64,000 bases of DNA. Source: Evansella caseinilytica. GTDB lineage: Bacteria; Bacillota; Bacilli; Bacillales; Salisediminibacteriaceae. The notes under the pieces are model-generated. The model searched no databases and had not been told where the DNA came from. It worked only from the letters and a program-made list of their open reading frames with translations. Shown here piece after piece: positions 17,451-25,783 of this stretch (position 1 is its first letter; every line of letters starts with the position of its first letter). Made by a program: the position numbers and the translations under genes. The DNA is taken from contig NZ_FNPI01000020.1 of assembly GCF_900107275.1 (NCBI RefSeq), positions 34,050 to 98,049 of the forward strand, given 5' to 3'.

Positions 17451-18971
17451 ATGGGTCGAGAACAATGGGGTACTCGGGCAGGTTTTATTTTGGCTGCGGT
17501 CGGATCTGCCGTCGGCTTGGGAAATATTTGGCGGTTCCCGTATGTAGCGTATGAAAATGGAGGAGGAGCATTCTTTTTACCGTATTTATTTGCACTTTTA
17601 ACAGCGGGAATTCCGCTGTTAATCATGGAATTTACTATCGGTCACAAATATCGTGCTTCCTCTCCGCTGGCCTATGCAAGAATGAGCAAAAAGGCGGAGT
17701 GGATCGGATGGTGGCAAGTTCTTATCTCATTTATTATTTCCGTTTATTATTCTGTCATTATCGCATGGGCAATGTCTTACAGTGTCTTTGCTGTCAACCA
17801 GCGCTGGGGGAGTGACACGGGAGGATTTCTTTTTGAAGATTACTTGCAATTGGCAGATGCTCCCGGACAGTTTGGCGGCATTGTCGGCGGCGTGTTCATT
17901 CCGCTTGTCATCGTGTGGGTGATCGCTTTGGGTGTTTTATTTCGCGGGGTTAAAAAGGGAATTGAAATGGCAAACCGCATTTTTATTCCTTTACTAGTGT
18001 TTCTCTTTTTAATCATCGTCTTCCGAGCGGTTACACTTGAAGGGGCATCGACAGGTTTGAACGCATTTTTCAAACCGTCGTGGGACGCGATTTTGAAACC
18101 GGATGTATGGGTGGCGGCATACGGCCAGATTTTCTTTAGCTTATCGATCGGCTTTGCGATTATGATTACGTATTCCAGCTACCTGTCGAAAAAATCGGAT
18201 ATTACGAACAATGCGTTTATCACCGGCTTCAGCAACTCCGGCTTTGAATTGCTGGCAGGTATCGGCGTGTTCTCCTGCTTAGGGTTTATGGCGAACGCTG
18301 CGGGTGTTGGAGTGGACGAAGTCGCTGCCGGCGGAATCGGACTGGCATTTGTTGTTTTTCCAGAGATCATCAATACATTCCCGGGCTTAAACGGGCTGTT
18401 CGGGTTTCTATTTTTCGGTTCACTCGTTCTGGCAGGATTGTCTTCCTTGATTTCCATTGTGGAAACATATATTGCGGCAGCGCAGGATAAATTCAATGTT
18501 TCCCGGACAACAGCGGTTGCTATCGGTGGCGGCTTGGCAGCAGTTCTCTCCATCATTTTCGCAACGAGAGGCGGACTTTATTTCCTTGATGTCATCGATT
18601 ACTTTATCAATTCCTTCGGGGTAGCCTTTGCCGGATTGCTTTCCGTTATTGCTGTTTCCTGGTTCCTGAAAAAGCTTCCGGAATTCCAGTCCCATGCAAA
18701 TCAGGTGTCCGACATCCGGCTAGGCGGCTGGTGGCGCGTGTGTCTGGCTGTTATTACGCCGCTGGTGCTTGGTTGGATGATGGTGCAAAATGTTATTACA
18801 AATATTAAGGAAAATTACGAAGGGTATCCGACAAACTTTCTTGTAGCTTACGGCTGGGTTGTCGCTGTCGGAGTGATTTTACTCGGGTTCCTGATTTCAA
18901 TGACAAAATGGAAAGCGGGACAACTGGAAATGCCGAAAGAAAATACGGAATCCGAAGAGGTGAGCAAATAA
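17451..18971 (+). CDS. Sodium-dependent amino acid symporter, NSS/SNF family (MetP-like)
   Basis: 506 residues with about 12 membrane helices. The neurotransmitter:sodium symporter signature opens the protein: WGTRAGFILAAVGSAVGLGN then WRFPYVAYENGGGAF (residues 4-38), the Na+ and substrate site of helix 1. FSLSIGFAIMITYSSYL near 228 is helix 6. Bacterial members import amino acids such as methionine, alanine or tryptophan with Na+. The next gene, overlapping by one base, encodes a MetS-like small subunit, which points to the MetP type (methionine/alanine). GGGAAGGAG precedes the ATG; a consensus promoter lies upstream. Confidence 0.92.
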   Translation: MGREQWGTRAGFILAAVGSAVGLGNIWRFPYVAYENGGGAFFLPYLFALLTAGIPLLIMEFTIGHKYRASSPLAYARMSKKAEWIGWWQVLISFIISVYYSVIIAWAMSYSVFAVNQRWGSDTGGFLFEDYLQLADAPGQFGGIVGGVFIPLVIVWVIALGVLFRGVKKGIEMANRIFIPLLVFLFLIIVFRAVTLEGASTGLNAFFKPSWDAILKPDVWVAAYGQIFFSLSIGFAIMITYSSYLSKKSDITNNAFITGFSNSGFELLAGIGVFSCLGFMANAAGVGVDEVAAGGIGLAFVVFPEIINTFPGLNGLFGFLFFGSLVLAGLSSLISIVETYIAAAQDKFNVSRTTAVAIGGGLAAVLSIIFATRGGLYFLDVIDYFINSFGVAFAGLLSVIAVSWFLKKLPEFQSHANQVSDIRLGGWWRVCLAVITPLVLGWMMVQNVITNIKENYEGYPTNFLVAYGWVVAVGVILLGFLISMTKWKAGQLEMPKENTESEEVSK

Positions 18972-19078
18972 TGGATGTCAGCGCAGTCGTGATGATGGTC
19001 GTCGGAATTCTTATTATTTGGGGCGGTCTCGCATTGAGTATTATCAATGCGGTGAGCACATCGAAAAATAAGTCATGA
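18971..19078 (+). CDS. MetS-family small subunit of NSS transporter
   Basis: Only 35 residues: a short N-terminus, one membrane helix (VVMMVVGILIIWGGLALSII, residues 6-25) and a polar tail NAVSTSKNKS. The start overlaps the symporter stop in TAATG, so translation is coupled. GAGGTGAGC upstream is the ribosome site. In Corynebacterium MetP needs the small single-helix MetS for transport; the GGLALSI motif and position fit this family well. It is the type of gene often missed because of its size. Confidence 0.85.
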   Translation: MDVSAVVMMVVGILIIWGGLALSIINAVSTSKNKS

Positions 19079-19085
19079 TGAGAAG

Positions 19086-19116
19086 AGGTCAGTCCGGAAT
19101 GCCGGGCTGACCTTTC
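19086..19116 (+). terminator. Terminator of the NSS operon
   Basis: AGGTCAG-T-CCGG-AATG-CCGG-G-CTGACCT forms a stable stem 7 bases after the small-subunit stop, followed by a short TTTC. Confidence 0.65.
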
Positions 19117-19159
19117 GTGATGTACGGTCCGGGTTGGGAATTTGGCATGCTGGGAGAGT

Positions 19160-19289
19160 TTATCGATTTTTCTTATAGGGTATCAGCCCCCCGCCTCTAA
19201 GCGTTAGTGTAGGTGGGATTTTAAATCAGGTGGAGTAGAGTCTCCACCTGATTCCCCGAAGTTTTCAGCTTGCTGAAACGAGTTCACTT
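19160..19289 (-). mobile_element. Triple-hairpin element, copy 1 (IS200/IS605-end-like)
   Basis: Read on the minus strand from AAGTGAACTCG: hairpin 1 TTTCAGC-AA-GCTGAAA; hairpin 2 AATCAGGTGGAG...CTCCACCTGATT; hairpin 3 CCCACCT...AGGCGGG; end at AAGAAAAATCGATAAA. Copy 2 is at 44045-44174. Its first bases contain the final Lys codon and stop of lytH. Subterminal hairpins and lack of direct repeats recall IS200/IS605-type ends, but no tnpA or tnpB gene is present, so the class is uncertain. Confidence 0.5.
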
Positions 19290-20285
19290 CTTTTTTTGCC
19301 GTTCGATTCTCTCCCATGCGCGTAAATGCGGATACGGGTCGAAGGACCATTCGATCAGTCCTGCGTCCTTATACATACCGTAGTGCAAATGCGGAGCAAA
19401 TTTCCCCTGCGTTCCCGGTTTGCCGTAGCCTGAGCTGCCGACATAGCCGATCACCGTTCCTGGCTTTACGACAGTTCCCCTCTCAATGCCTTCTTCAAAT
19501 CGACTTAAATGAGCGTAGTAGTGATAGACGTTGTTTGTGTCGCGAATGCCGATCCGCCATCCCCCGTATTTATTCCAGCCTTTTGATTCTACAATGCCGA
19601 AATTAGTGGCGCGAACAGGCGTGCCGTAGTCCGCAAAAATATCCGTTCCTTCATGGACGCGCCGGCCGCCCCAGCCACGGGCGTCACCCCAGGTGCTTCG
19701 GTAGCTGTAATTAAAGTGCAGCGGCATGGGAAAGGACCGGTCTCTTAAATCCAGCGTGTCCATCGTTTCGTAAACCTTCGCATGCCCTGAAATGATTTCC
19801 ACAGCCTTGTCTTTTTGATAGTAATCCCATAAGCCAATTTTGATGTCTTCTTTATTTTGTCCGAATTTTTCCAGGTGTTCTGCGAAGGTGTATAAAACAT
19901 CCTCATCATTGTTCCGGTCCGCGAGTCCGTCGCCGTTGCCGTCAAGACCGCTGCCGCCGAACAATGCGATGGAAATCGCGTTTGTATCTTCATGGTTTGG
20001 ATTTTGTTCACCGGCCCATTTTTCAGGAGAATAATAAATCGCAATAAACCCTTCTTCTTCCGGAATATCTTTAAGAGCCTGTCGAAGTCCTCTTTCATAG
20101 CTGTCGGCGGCGGCTAAATAACACCAGGGAATTTGCGTAACTGCTTCTGTTTTTTTATACAGCGCCATTCTTTCACGGTATATTTCTTCCGAAGAAAGAT
20201 CATCTGTCACTGCTGCCGAATAATACACTGGAAGGATGAAAAGAAGTAAAAGCAAGAAAATGCTTGGTCTGATGAGTTTTCCCAT
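19284..20285 (-). CDS. lytH: L-Ala-D-Glu endopeptidase LytH (YunA), M23 family
   Basis: 333 residues. An N-terminal signal or anchor helix (PSIFLLLLLFILPVYYSAAV) is followed by a region of about 160 residues and a C-terminal M23 peptidase domain. That domain carries HEGTDIF (zinc ligands H211, D215), a YYAHLSRF segment and HLHYG near 302. LytH of B. subtilis trims cortex peptide side chains to single L-alanine late in sporulation. The start at 20285 (MGKLIRP) is chosen because AAAGGAG lies upstream; a longer frame would place that site in the coding region. The stop codon lies within a repeat element, although the length is normal for the family. Confidence 0.9.
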   Translation of the reverse strand: MGKLIRPSIFLLLLLFILPVYYSAAVTDDLSSEEIYRERMALYKKTEAVTQIPWCYLAAADSYERGLRQALKDIPEEEGFIAIYYSPEKWAGEQNPNHEDTNAISIALFGGSGLDGNGDGLADRNNDEDVLYTFAEHLEKFGQNKEDIKIGLWDYYQKDKAVEIISGHAKVYETMDTLDLRDRSFPMPLHFNYSYRSTWGDARGWGGRRVHEGTDIFADYGTPVRATNFGIVESKGWNKYGGWRIGIRDTNNVYHYYAHLSRFEEGIERGTVVKPGTVIGYVGSSGYGKPGTQGKFAPHLHYGMYKDAGLIEWSFDPYPHLRAWERIERQKKK

Positions 20286-20550
20286 TTGTATGATTTCTCC
20301 TTTCATGCTTCATCCATAACATTAGTGTAGGGTAAATACCTTGTTTTCCATTCCAACAAATGTTGGTAATTCAATCTTTCAGCAGCAAATAAATCAAGGT
20401 CAAAACAGAAGTTTTGAGATTTATCTCTTTTCATGGTAAAGTAACTAATGATTATCTGCTTACTTGGAATACTGATAATATGTTTAAAAATACCGGACGA
20501 AGGAAGCGTTGATCTGAAAGGGATAATGAAACAGCGGGGGCGTGAGAAAC

Positions 20551-21438
20551 GTGGCGAAACAGGAAGAATATATTCGTAAACCGGAATGGTTAAAAATAAA
20601 GTTAAACACAAATGAATCCTATACCGATTTAAAAAAAATGATGAGAGAAAAGCAATTACATACAGTCTGTGAGGAAGCTCGCTGTCCGAATATCCATGAA
20701 TGCTGGGCAGTGCGCAAAACAGCGACGTTTATGATTCTTGGTGACATTTGTACTCGTGCGTGCCGTTTTTGTGCTGTCAAAACCGGCCTGCCTACAGAAC
20801 TGGACTTGCAGGAGCCGGAGCGCGTAGCTGATTCAGTTGCCCAGATGGGACTGAAGCATGTGGTTATTACCGCGGTTGCCCGCGATGATCTTAAAGACGG
20901 CGGGGCGGGAATCTTTGCGGAAACCGTTCGTGCGATTCGCCGCAAAAATCCGTTTACCAATGTTGAAGTGCTGCCTTCGGATATGGGCGGAAAGAAGGAA
21001 AACCTGCAACTATTAATGGCTGCGCGTCCCGATATTCTGAACCATAATATTGAAACGGTCCGTCGGCTGACGCCGAGAGTAAGAGCGAGAGCTACCTATG
21101 AACGGTCCCTGGAATTGTTAAAAAGAGCGAAGGAAATGCAGCCTGATATTCCGACAAAATCAAGCTTGATGATCGGGCTAGGTGAAACGAAGGAGGAAAT
21201 CCTGGAAACGATGGACGATCTCCGGGCTGTCGATGTTGACATCTTGACGATCGGTCAGTATTTACAACCGACGAAAAGCCATTTGAAAATCGAAAAATAC
21301 TGGACTCCAGAAGAATTCCTGGAACTGAAAGAAATTGCTCTCCACAAAGGCTTTAAGCATTGTGAATCAGGTCCGCTTGTACGCTCTTCCTATCACGCGG
21401 ATGAACAGGTCAGTGCGGCGGCACAGGCACAGCGCTGA
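20551..21438 (+). CDS. lipA: Lipoyl synthase LipA
   Basis: 295 residues. A radical-SAM enzyme that inserts two sulfurs into octanoyl groups on lipoyl domains. It has both clusters: the auxiliary CysX4CysX5Cys set (C40, C45, C51 in [12 protein letters not shown]) and the SAM-cluster CTRACRFC (C67, C71, C74). The C-terminal [13 protein letters not shown] carries the RSSY motif that ligates the auxiliary cluster. The GTG at 20551 ([12 protein letters not shown]) is preferred over the GTG at 20542, since GGGGGCG lies at the right distance and it aligns with the B. subtilis start. It is divergent from lytH, as in B. subtilis. Confidence 0.96.
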   Translation: MAKQEEYIRKPEWLKIKLNTNESYTDLKKMMREKQLHTVCEEARCPNIHECWAVRKTATFMILGDICTRACRFCAVKTGLPTELDLQEPERVADSVAQMGLKHVVITAVARDDLKDGGAGIFAETVRAIRRKNPFTNVEVLPSDMGGKKENLQLLMAARPDILNHNIETVRRLTPRVRARATYERSLELLKRAKEMQPDIPTKSSLMIGLGETKEEILETMDDLRAVDVDILTIGQYLQPTKSHLKIEKYWTPEEFLELKEIALHKGFKHCESGPLVRSSYHADEQVSAAAQAQR

Positions 21439-21486
21439 TTATTATTTGCTGCGGACGTACGCAGCAAGTTTATATCAAACATTGAA

Positions 21487-21524
21487 GGGGTGTCCCACAG
21501 CGTAGGTTGCTGTGAGACACCCCC
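21487..21524 (+). terminator. GGGGTGTC hairpin after lipA
   Basis: GGGGTGTC..ACAGC-GTAGGTT-GCTGT.GACACCCC forms a long stem about 48 bases after the lipA stop. Its outer arms equal those of the dispersed GGGGTGTC repeats, but the centre differs. No T-run. Confidence 0.55.
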
Positions 21525-21610
21525 TGTCAGTTGCGGCATTTTTAAAGATTGAAATTTCAGGTGAAATAAGGCAAGATAGATAAAAGGTAAATAAAGTGAG
21601 GTGCATAAGA

Positions 21611-21913
21611 GTGAAAACAGTTCGCATCCATGGAAATACATACGAATTAATGGAAAATGTAAAAGACGCCTGGAAGGAAGAAGAATTTATCAATCGTTTT
21701 AGCGATGTGTTGAATAAATATGATTATATTGTTGGTGACTGGGGCTATGAACAGTTACGCTTAAAGGGTTTCTTTGACGATTCTCATAAAAAATCGCATT
21801 TTGATGCAAAAATTAGTGCGCTGCCTGAATATCTTTATGAATACTGCAATTTTGGATGTGCGTATTTTGTCTTGAAAAAAGTCAAAAATTTAAAAAAGCA
21901 AGCCGTTGAATAG
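21611..21913 (+). CDS. yutD: DUF1027 protein YutD
   Basis: 100 residues. Family marks are the N-terminal V-x-G-x-x-YELMENVKDAWKEEEF, then YDYIVGDWGYEQLRLKGFFDD and the C-terminal LPEYLYEYCNFGCAYFVLKK with a C-x3-C pair. YutD proteins are small, soluble and conserved in Bacillaceae; the function is unknown. The GTG at 21611 is chosen because GTGAGGTG lies 7 bases before it; another GTG 15 bases upstream would sit inside that site. The stop codon lies in the loop of a terminator hairpin. Confidence 0.9.
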   Translation: MKTVRIHGNTYELMENVKDAWKEEEFINRFSDVLNKYDYIVGDWGYEQLRLKGFFDDSHKKSHFDAKISALPEYLYEYCNFGCAYFVLKKVKNLKKQAVE

Positions 21914-21928
21914 CCAGCTTGCTTTTCT
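21894..21928 (+). terminator. Terminator overlapping the yutD stop
   Basis: AAAAGCAAGC (21894-21903) pairs with GCTTGCTTTT (21917-21926), then TCTT. The loop carries the TAG stop of yutD. Confidence 0.75.
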
Positions 21929-21956
21929 TAAATGTAAGCTGCAATCTGACTTTAAG

Positions 21957-22003
21957 CGGTTGTTTCAAAAAGGTCGGTTTTTACCTTTTTGAACAAATAC
22001 ATG
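21957..22003. repeat. Short hairpin repeat, TGTTTCAAAAAGG type
   Basis: GTTGTTTCAAAAAGGTCGG... folds on ACCTTTTTGAACAAATAC. It fills the gap between convergent yutD and the small gene at 22004, whose stop it touches. Confidence 0.75.
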
Positions 22004-22273
22004 TTAGAAAGGATTGTCCTTGTTTTTGTTTTTGTCATCATGCGTCGGATGAGTCTCCGGATATTGCCGAGGCAAATGCTGATGCAGGTTTTTGTTTTCA
22101 TAGGCGAAACCGCTGATGGCTTGCTGGCCGTCCTGCCATGGTGTACTTTTTCCGAGCGGAGGCTCATACGGGGATCTGTATGGACCTTCCGGAAAATCCT
22201 CGGGAATGATTTCGTTTCTGTATTTTTCAACAGGAATGACATCGGAATCTGGCCGGTGTTTGTTTTTCTTCAT
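22004..22273 (-). CDS. Small hydrophilic protein, unknown function
   Basis: 89 residues, charged and proline-rich, with no membrane helix or cysteines: MKKNKHRPDSDVIPVEKYRNE at the start and HPTHDDKNKNKDNPF at the end. A strong ribosome site (AGGAGGTGC, 9 bases before ATG) supports it. Its place between yutD and the DUF3055 gene suggests a Bacillaceae-specific cytosolic protein. B. subtilis has yutC near here, but that is a longer lipoprotein and not an obvious match. I do not recognise the family. Confidence 0.7.
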   Translation of the reverse strand: MKKNKHRPDSDVIPVEKYRNEIIPEDFPEGPYRSPYEPPLGKSTPWQDGQQAISGFAYENKNLHQHLPRQYPETHPTHDDKNKNKDNPF

Positions 22274-22327
22274 TTAAAAAGCACCTCCTACGTACTATTA
22301 TGATACGTAAAGAAGTGCTTTTTATAA

Positions 22328-22372
22328 GAGGAAGTTCAAAAAGTGCGGGAACAGCGTCTGCGAATCTCGTCG
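22328..22372. repeat. Partial MITE-like element (GGAAGTTCAAAAAG end)
   Basis: GGAAGTTCAAAAAGTGCGGGAACAGC... resembles one end of the TGTTCAAAAA family; the other end is not found before the DUF3055 stop. Confidence 0.4.
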
Positions 22373-22394
22373 TTGCGTTGCCCCTCACTGGTGA

Positions 22395-22661
22395 CTAAAT
22401 TATTTCCTGCAAAAATTCCCGAAGTTCGTGTGCGTCGGTGTCTGCTAACCGGAAGGCTTCCTCTAAATAGCCTGGTTCCTCCAGGTCATCCGTACCGATA
22501 ATGGCCAGGCGGTTGGACTGGATATCAAGGACCAATTTTTTTCCGTAATAGCGGTTGGTTGTAATGATGGCAAGATCAAACCGCTGTTGTTCTCCCATAA
22601 AACTCACGTAGCGTATTCTTGTATCTTCGACTTCATCGTATAAGAAAAAACGTTCAGACAA
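22395..22661 (-). CDS. DUF3055 family protein
   Basis: 88 residues. The sequence SERFFLYDEVEDTRIRYVSF, GEQQRFDLAIITTNRYYGKK and GTDDLEEPGYLEEAFRL is the DUF3055 family, compact soluble proteins of Firmicutes with no known role. The start is the TTG at 22661, preceded by GGGAGGAAAAG. An upstream in-frame ATG at 22727 would put this ribosome site inside the gene and adds a tail not seen in the family. Transcribed toward the small hydrophilic protein on the same strand. Confidence 0.8.
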   Translation of the reverse strand: MSERFFLYDEVEDTRIRYVSFMGEQQRFDLAIITTNRYYGKKLVLDIQSNRLAIIGTDDLEEPGYLEEAFRLADTDAHELREFLQEII

Positions 22662-22820
22662 GCTTCTTTTCCTCCCTTTTTTTATAAGGCAGCGATTGTC
22701 CTTGCTTGAGTTAATAGCTATTTTCACATGCCTGCTAGTGTCGTCAGTAAAATGAAACAGGGAGCGCTGGATTGTATAGCGGGATTTTTCTCCGGCTTGC
22801 TGTTTAGGTTATGAACGGTT

Positions 22821-23798
22821 TTAAGCGCCGTTTGCCATTAAAAGATGAGGCTTTTGATCAAGGCGATGATGGGTTTTAATAAAACGTACCGTCCCTGTTT
22901 TTGCCCGCATCACAATCGAATCGGTTTCCGCGATACCGCCGCTGAGCAAGCGAACTCCGCTCAATAAATCTCCGGAAGAAACGCCAGTGGCTGCAAAAAT
23001 CGCGTCATCCCCGGCAACGAGGTCTTCCAATGAAAGAATTTTGCCAGGATCATCAATTCCCATTTGCTTACATCTTTTTCTCTCTTCTTCACTCATGGGA
23101 AGCAGACGAGCCTGCATATCACCGCCGAGCGCCTTAATAGCAGCTGCGGTGATCACGCCTTCGGGTGCCCCGCCAGTGCCGACGAACAAGTCATACTCTG
23201 TCTGCGGCATTGCTGCTGCAATCGCTGCTCCGACATCTCCGTCATCAAACAAGTTGACGCGTGCACCTTTATTCCGTACCCGCTCAATGAGCTCACGATG
23301 GCGAGAACGCTCCTGAATAGTGACGGTAACATCTTCTAACGGTTTATTCTTCATTTTTGCCACAATCTCCATCGTTTTTTCAATCGAATCCGTCAATCGG
23401 ATTAATCCGGCTGCTTCCGGCCCGACGACAATCTTTTCCATATACATATCAGGTGCGTGAAGAAGTGTCCCGCGATCGCCGACAGCGATGACCGCCATTG
23501 CATTTGGATAGCCTTTGGCGACAATATTTGTTCCTTCGAGTGGATCCACGGCAATATCCACCTCAGGACCATCTCCTGTTCCTAACTTCTCGCCGATATA
23601 CAGCATCGGTGCTTCATCAAGCTCTCCCTCACCGATGACCACTGTTCCCTGCATGTTAACAGAGTCAAACATTGTTCTCATCGCGGTCGTTGCAGCATCA
23701 TCGGCTTCGTTTTTCACTCCGCGTCCCATCCATTGGGCGGAGGCCAGCGCCGCTGCCTCTGTGACCCGTACGATTTCCAAAGCTAATTCACGATCCAA
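22821..23798 (-). CDS. glpX: Class II fructose-1,6-bisphosphatase GlpX
   Basis: 325 residues. It removes the 1-phosphate of fructose-1,6-bisphosphate in gluconeogenesis. Marks: [18 protein letters not shown] near residue 54 with metal-binding acids, [16 protein letters not shown] near 81 (the D-P-L-E-G-T motif), [16 protein letters not shown] near 204. The start is TTG at 23798 behind CTGGGGGAA. A 16-base direct duplication (GAATTAGCTTTGGATC twice) spans the start codon region, so codons 1-6 are partly duplicated from the leader. It sits between the DUF3055 gene and yutE, where B. subtilis has no glpX. Confidence 0.93.
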   Translation of the reverse strand: MDRELALEIVRVTEAAALASAQWMGRGVKNEADDAATTAMRTMFDSVNMQGTVVIGEGELDEAPMLYIGEKLGTGDGPEVDIAVDPLEGTNIVAKGYPNAMAVIAVGDRGTLLHAPDMYMEKIVVGPEAAGLIRLTDSIEKTMEIVAKMKNKPLEDVTVTIQERSRHRELIERVRNKGARVNLFDDGDVGAAIAAAMPQTEYDLFVGTGGAPEGVITAAAIKALGGDMQARLLPMSEEERKRCKQMGIDDPGKILSLEDLVAGDDAIFAATGVSSGDLLSGVRLLSGGIAETDSIVMRAKTGTVRFIKTHHRLDQKPHLLMANGA

Positions 23799-24041
23799 AG
23801 CTAATTCCCCCAGTTTTCCTCAAAAGTTCCTGTAAGCGGATGGTTAAAAGTCATACACTGTGATTGATTAAATATACAGGACGCACTCCGCCAATTTGAC
23901 ATCCTTAAATAATTCCTCATAATAATAACAAAAAACGGCTTTGAAAGAAACATAATTCCTCATTTTGTGATAAAATAAGGGAGTTATGAACAAATGTGTT
24001 ATACTATTGGAGAAACATTCAATGGCAAAGGTGTGATGGGA

Positions 24042-24479
24042 TTGTATTTTGTTGACAGGGGTTTGCTGGAAAAAAGATTGCTAAACCTGGAGAAATATAT
24101 CGCGCTTTTTTCTGAACAGGAAGAATGGAAAAGTCCGGTGGAAAGACTGGCATTGGAAAGAATGAGCCATGTCATGATCGAAATTATTATTGATGTCGGC
24201 AATCAAATGATTGACGGCTTCATCATGCGCGACCCGGGAAGCTATGAAGATATCGTTGATATTCTTGTTGATGAAGGCGTGGTTGCAGCATATGAAGGGG
24301 AATCCTATAAGCGCTTCATCGGTTGGCGAAAAAAGCTACTGCAGGAATACGGGCAAGTCGATCATCGCGAGCTCCTTGCCGCGTTGCTTGATACGAAAAC
24401 GCACCTCGCCGCCTTTCCGAAACAAGTGCGTCGCTATTTGAAAAATGAACTAGGGCCAGTCTCCGCTTTTTTACCATAA
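24042..24479 (+). CDS. yutE: DUF86/HepT-like protein YutE
   Basis: 145 residues, all-helical. Conserved YFVDRGLLEKRLLNLEKY start, IEIIIDVGNQMIDGFIMRDP near residue 47, YEDIVDILVDEGVV, and the C-terminal YLKNELGPVSAF. The DUF86 family includes HepT toxins that pair with MNT nucleotidyltransferases. YutE lacks a partner here, and the R-x4-6-H catalytic motif of active HepT is not evident, so it is probably not a toxin. The TTG at 24042 is preferred: AAAGGTG lies 8 bases before it and it matches the B. subtilis start; the ATG at 24036 is too close to that site. Confidence 0.85.
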   Translation: MYFVDRGLLEKRLLNLEKYIALFSEQEEWKSPVERLALERMSHVMIEIIIDVGNQMIDGFIMRDPGSYEDIVDILVDEGVVAAYEGESYKRFIGWRKKLLQEYGQVDHRELLAALLDTKTHLAAFPKQVRRYLKNELGPVSAFLP

Positions 24480-24700
24480 GACTAGTTTCGAAAACGGAGA
24501 TTGATGCTATTGTTTTTATCAGTTGGATAAAGGAACTGTCCGAAAAAATTCCTGCAATACAAATCGGTACCAATGACAAAGTTCGTGAAATAGTGAACAA
24601 TCAGTGAACGCGTTTAAGTCAAATTTGTAAACATTTTAATTATTAAATTTACCATTCCACTGTCTTTCGGTAAAATTGAGAAAGAAGGACGGTGAGGAAA

Positions 24701-25327
24701 ATGGCGATAAAAACCACCTCAACAAGAGATCAGATCCTAAGTTTAATTAAAAGAAGGGTTCAATTAACCGTCTCAACGATTGCAGATGAGCTGAATATAA
24801 CAGAAATGGCTGTCCGCCGCCATTTAAATACATTAGAAAGAGATGGAATTGTTGAGACGCATTTGTTGCGGCAGGCTATGGGAAGACCGACGCATGTCTA
24901 CCAATTATCGCATGACGGTCAGGAAATGTTTCCGAGAAACTACGGCCCGCTGACAATTGAACTTTTGAAGGATATCGTCGAGATGGACGGTGTGGAAAAG
25001 GTTCTTGAATTGTTTGAGCGCCGCAAAGAGAGAATACGGGAGAGGTACGAAAAACGATTGCAGTTCGGTGAGTTCGAGGAAAATGTGTATGAACTGGCGA
25101 GGCTGCAATCGGAAAACGGTTATATGGCGGAAGTTTCTAAAGATGGGGACGATTTGATTCTGGCGCAATATAATTGTCCAATCGCCGACGTGTCAAAGCA
25201 ATTCCCGATGATTTGCGAAACAGAGCTGGCGTTATTTAAAGAGCTTCTGAAAACGGAAAAGATCCAATGTGAAATGTGTATGACGGCTGGACAGGAATCC
25301 CACTGTTATTATAGAATTCAAAGGTAA
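24701..25327 (+). CDS. Winged-helix regulator with C-terminal cysteines (SufR/COG2345-like)
   Basis: 208 residues. An N-terminal winged helix (VSTIADELNITEMAVRRHLNTLERDGIV, residues 24-51) belongs to the DeoR/ArsR-like group. After a helical middle part, the C-terminus carries C159, C172, C190, C193 and C202 in the arrangement CP...C.E...CEMC...C. SufR-type repressors bind an iron-sulfur cluster through such cysteines, so this is likely an Fe-S or redox sensor (inference). Targets are unknown; no suf genes are near. The ATG at 24701 follows AAGGACGGTGAGG; a GTG nine bases earlier is an alternative. Confidence 0.75.
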   Translation: MAIKTTSTRDQILSLIKRRVQLTVSTIADELNITEMAVRRHLNTLERDGIVETHLLRQAMGRPTHVYQLSHDGQEMFPRNYGPLTIELLKDIVEMDGVEKVLELFERRKERIRERYEKRLQFGEFEENVYELARLQSENGYMAEVSKDGDDLILAQYNCPIADVSKQFPMICETELALFKELLKTEKIQCEMCMTAGQESHCYYRIQR

Positions 25328-25332
25328 TATAT

Positions 25333-25480
25333 GTTCAAAAAGGAGGACATTACAGCGGCAAGAAGGTCGAGGCGCGGCCGGCGCGAGCAGCGGAGCGTAC
25401 AAGGAACGTACGTGAGCAGCGGAGAGACAACGCAACGAAGAGATTCGCCGACGCTGTATCCCGGAGTTTTTGAACATCCT
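25333..25480. repeat. MITE-like element, tandem unit 1
   Basis: 148 bp, GC-rich inside, bounded by GTTCAAAAAGG and TTTTTGAACATCC. Identical in every base to the unit at 25493-25640; period 160 bp. It lies directly after the regulator stop. Confidence 0.85.
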
Positions 25481-25492
25481 TAATATGTTGAA

Positions 25493-25640
25493 GTTCAAAA
25501 AGGAGGACATTACAGCGGCAAGAAGGTCGAGGCGCGGCCGGCGCGAGCAGCGGAGCGTACAAGGAACGTACGTGAGCAGCGGAGAGACAACGCAACGAAG
25601 AGATTCGCCGACGCTGTATCCCGGAGTTTTTGAACATCCT
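25493..25640. repeat. MITE-like element, tandem unit 2
   Basis: An exact copy of the unit at 25333-25480, separated by 12 bases. The internal GAGCAGCGGAGCGTACAAGG and CGTGAGCAGCGGAGAGACAA give long spurious frames on both strands. Confidence 0.85.
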
Positions 25641-25783
25641 CTAAATACATGAGCAGGTGTCTTAGGAAAGGCGACGAACCTTTTTGAGGCACCTCTTTCT
25701 GCTGTTACAGCAGACGGCATTGCCCCGGATGAAAAATATGCAGCTTCCTGCAGCATAGAAAAAGAAATTTATGGAGGACGGAA

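Noticed and set aside
24042..24479. YutE as a HepT toxin with antitoxin
   Set aside because: No MNT partner next to it and the catalytic motif is not evident; the gene is a conserved backbone member.
25333..25640. Possible CRISPR or short-repeat array
   Set aside because: Only two long identical units with a 12-base gap; no spacers or cas genes anywhere in the window.
25350..25756. Long frames on the minus strand across the tandem repeat
   Set aside because: They exist only because the GC-rich unit is duplicated; no start signal or known protein similarity.
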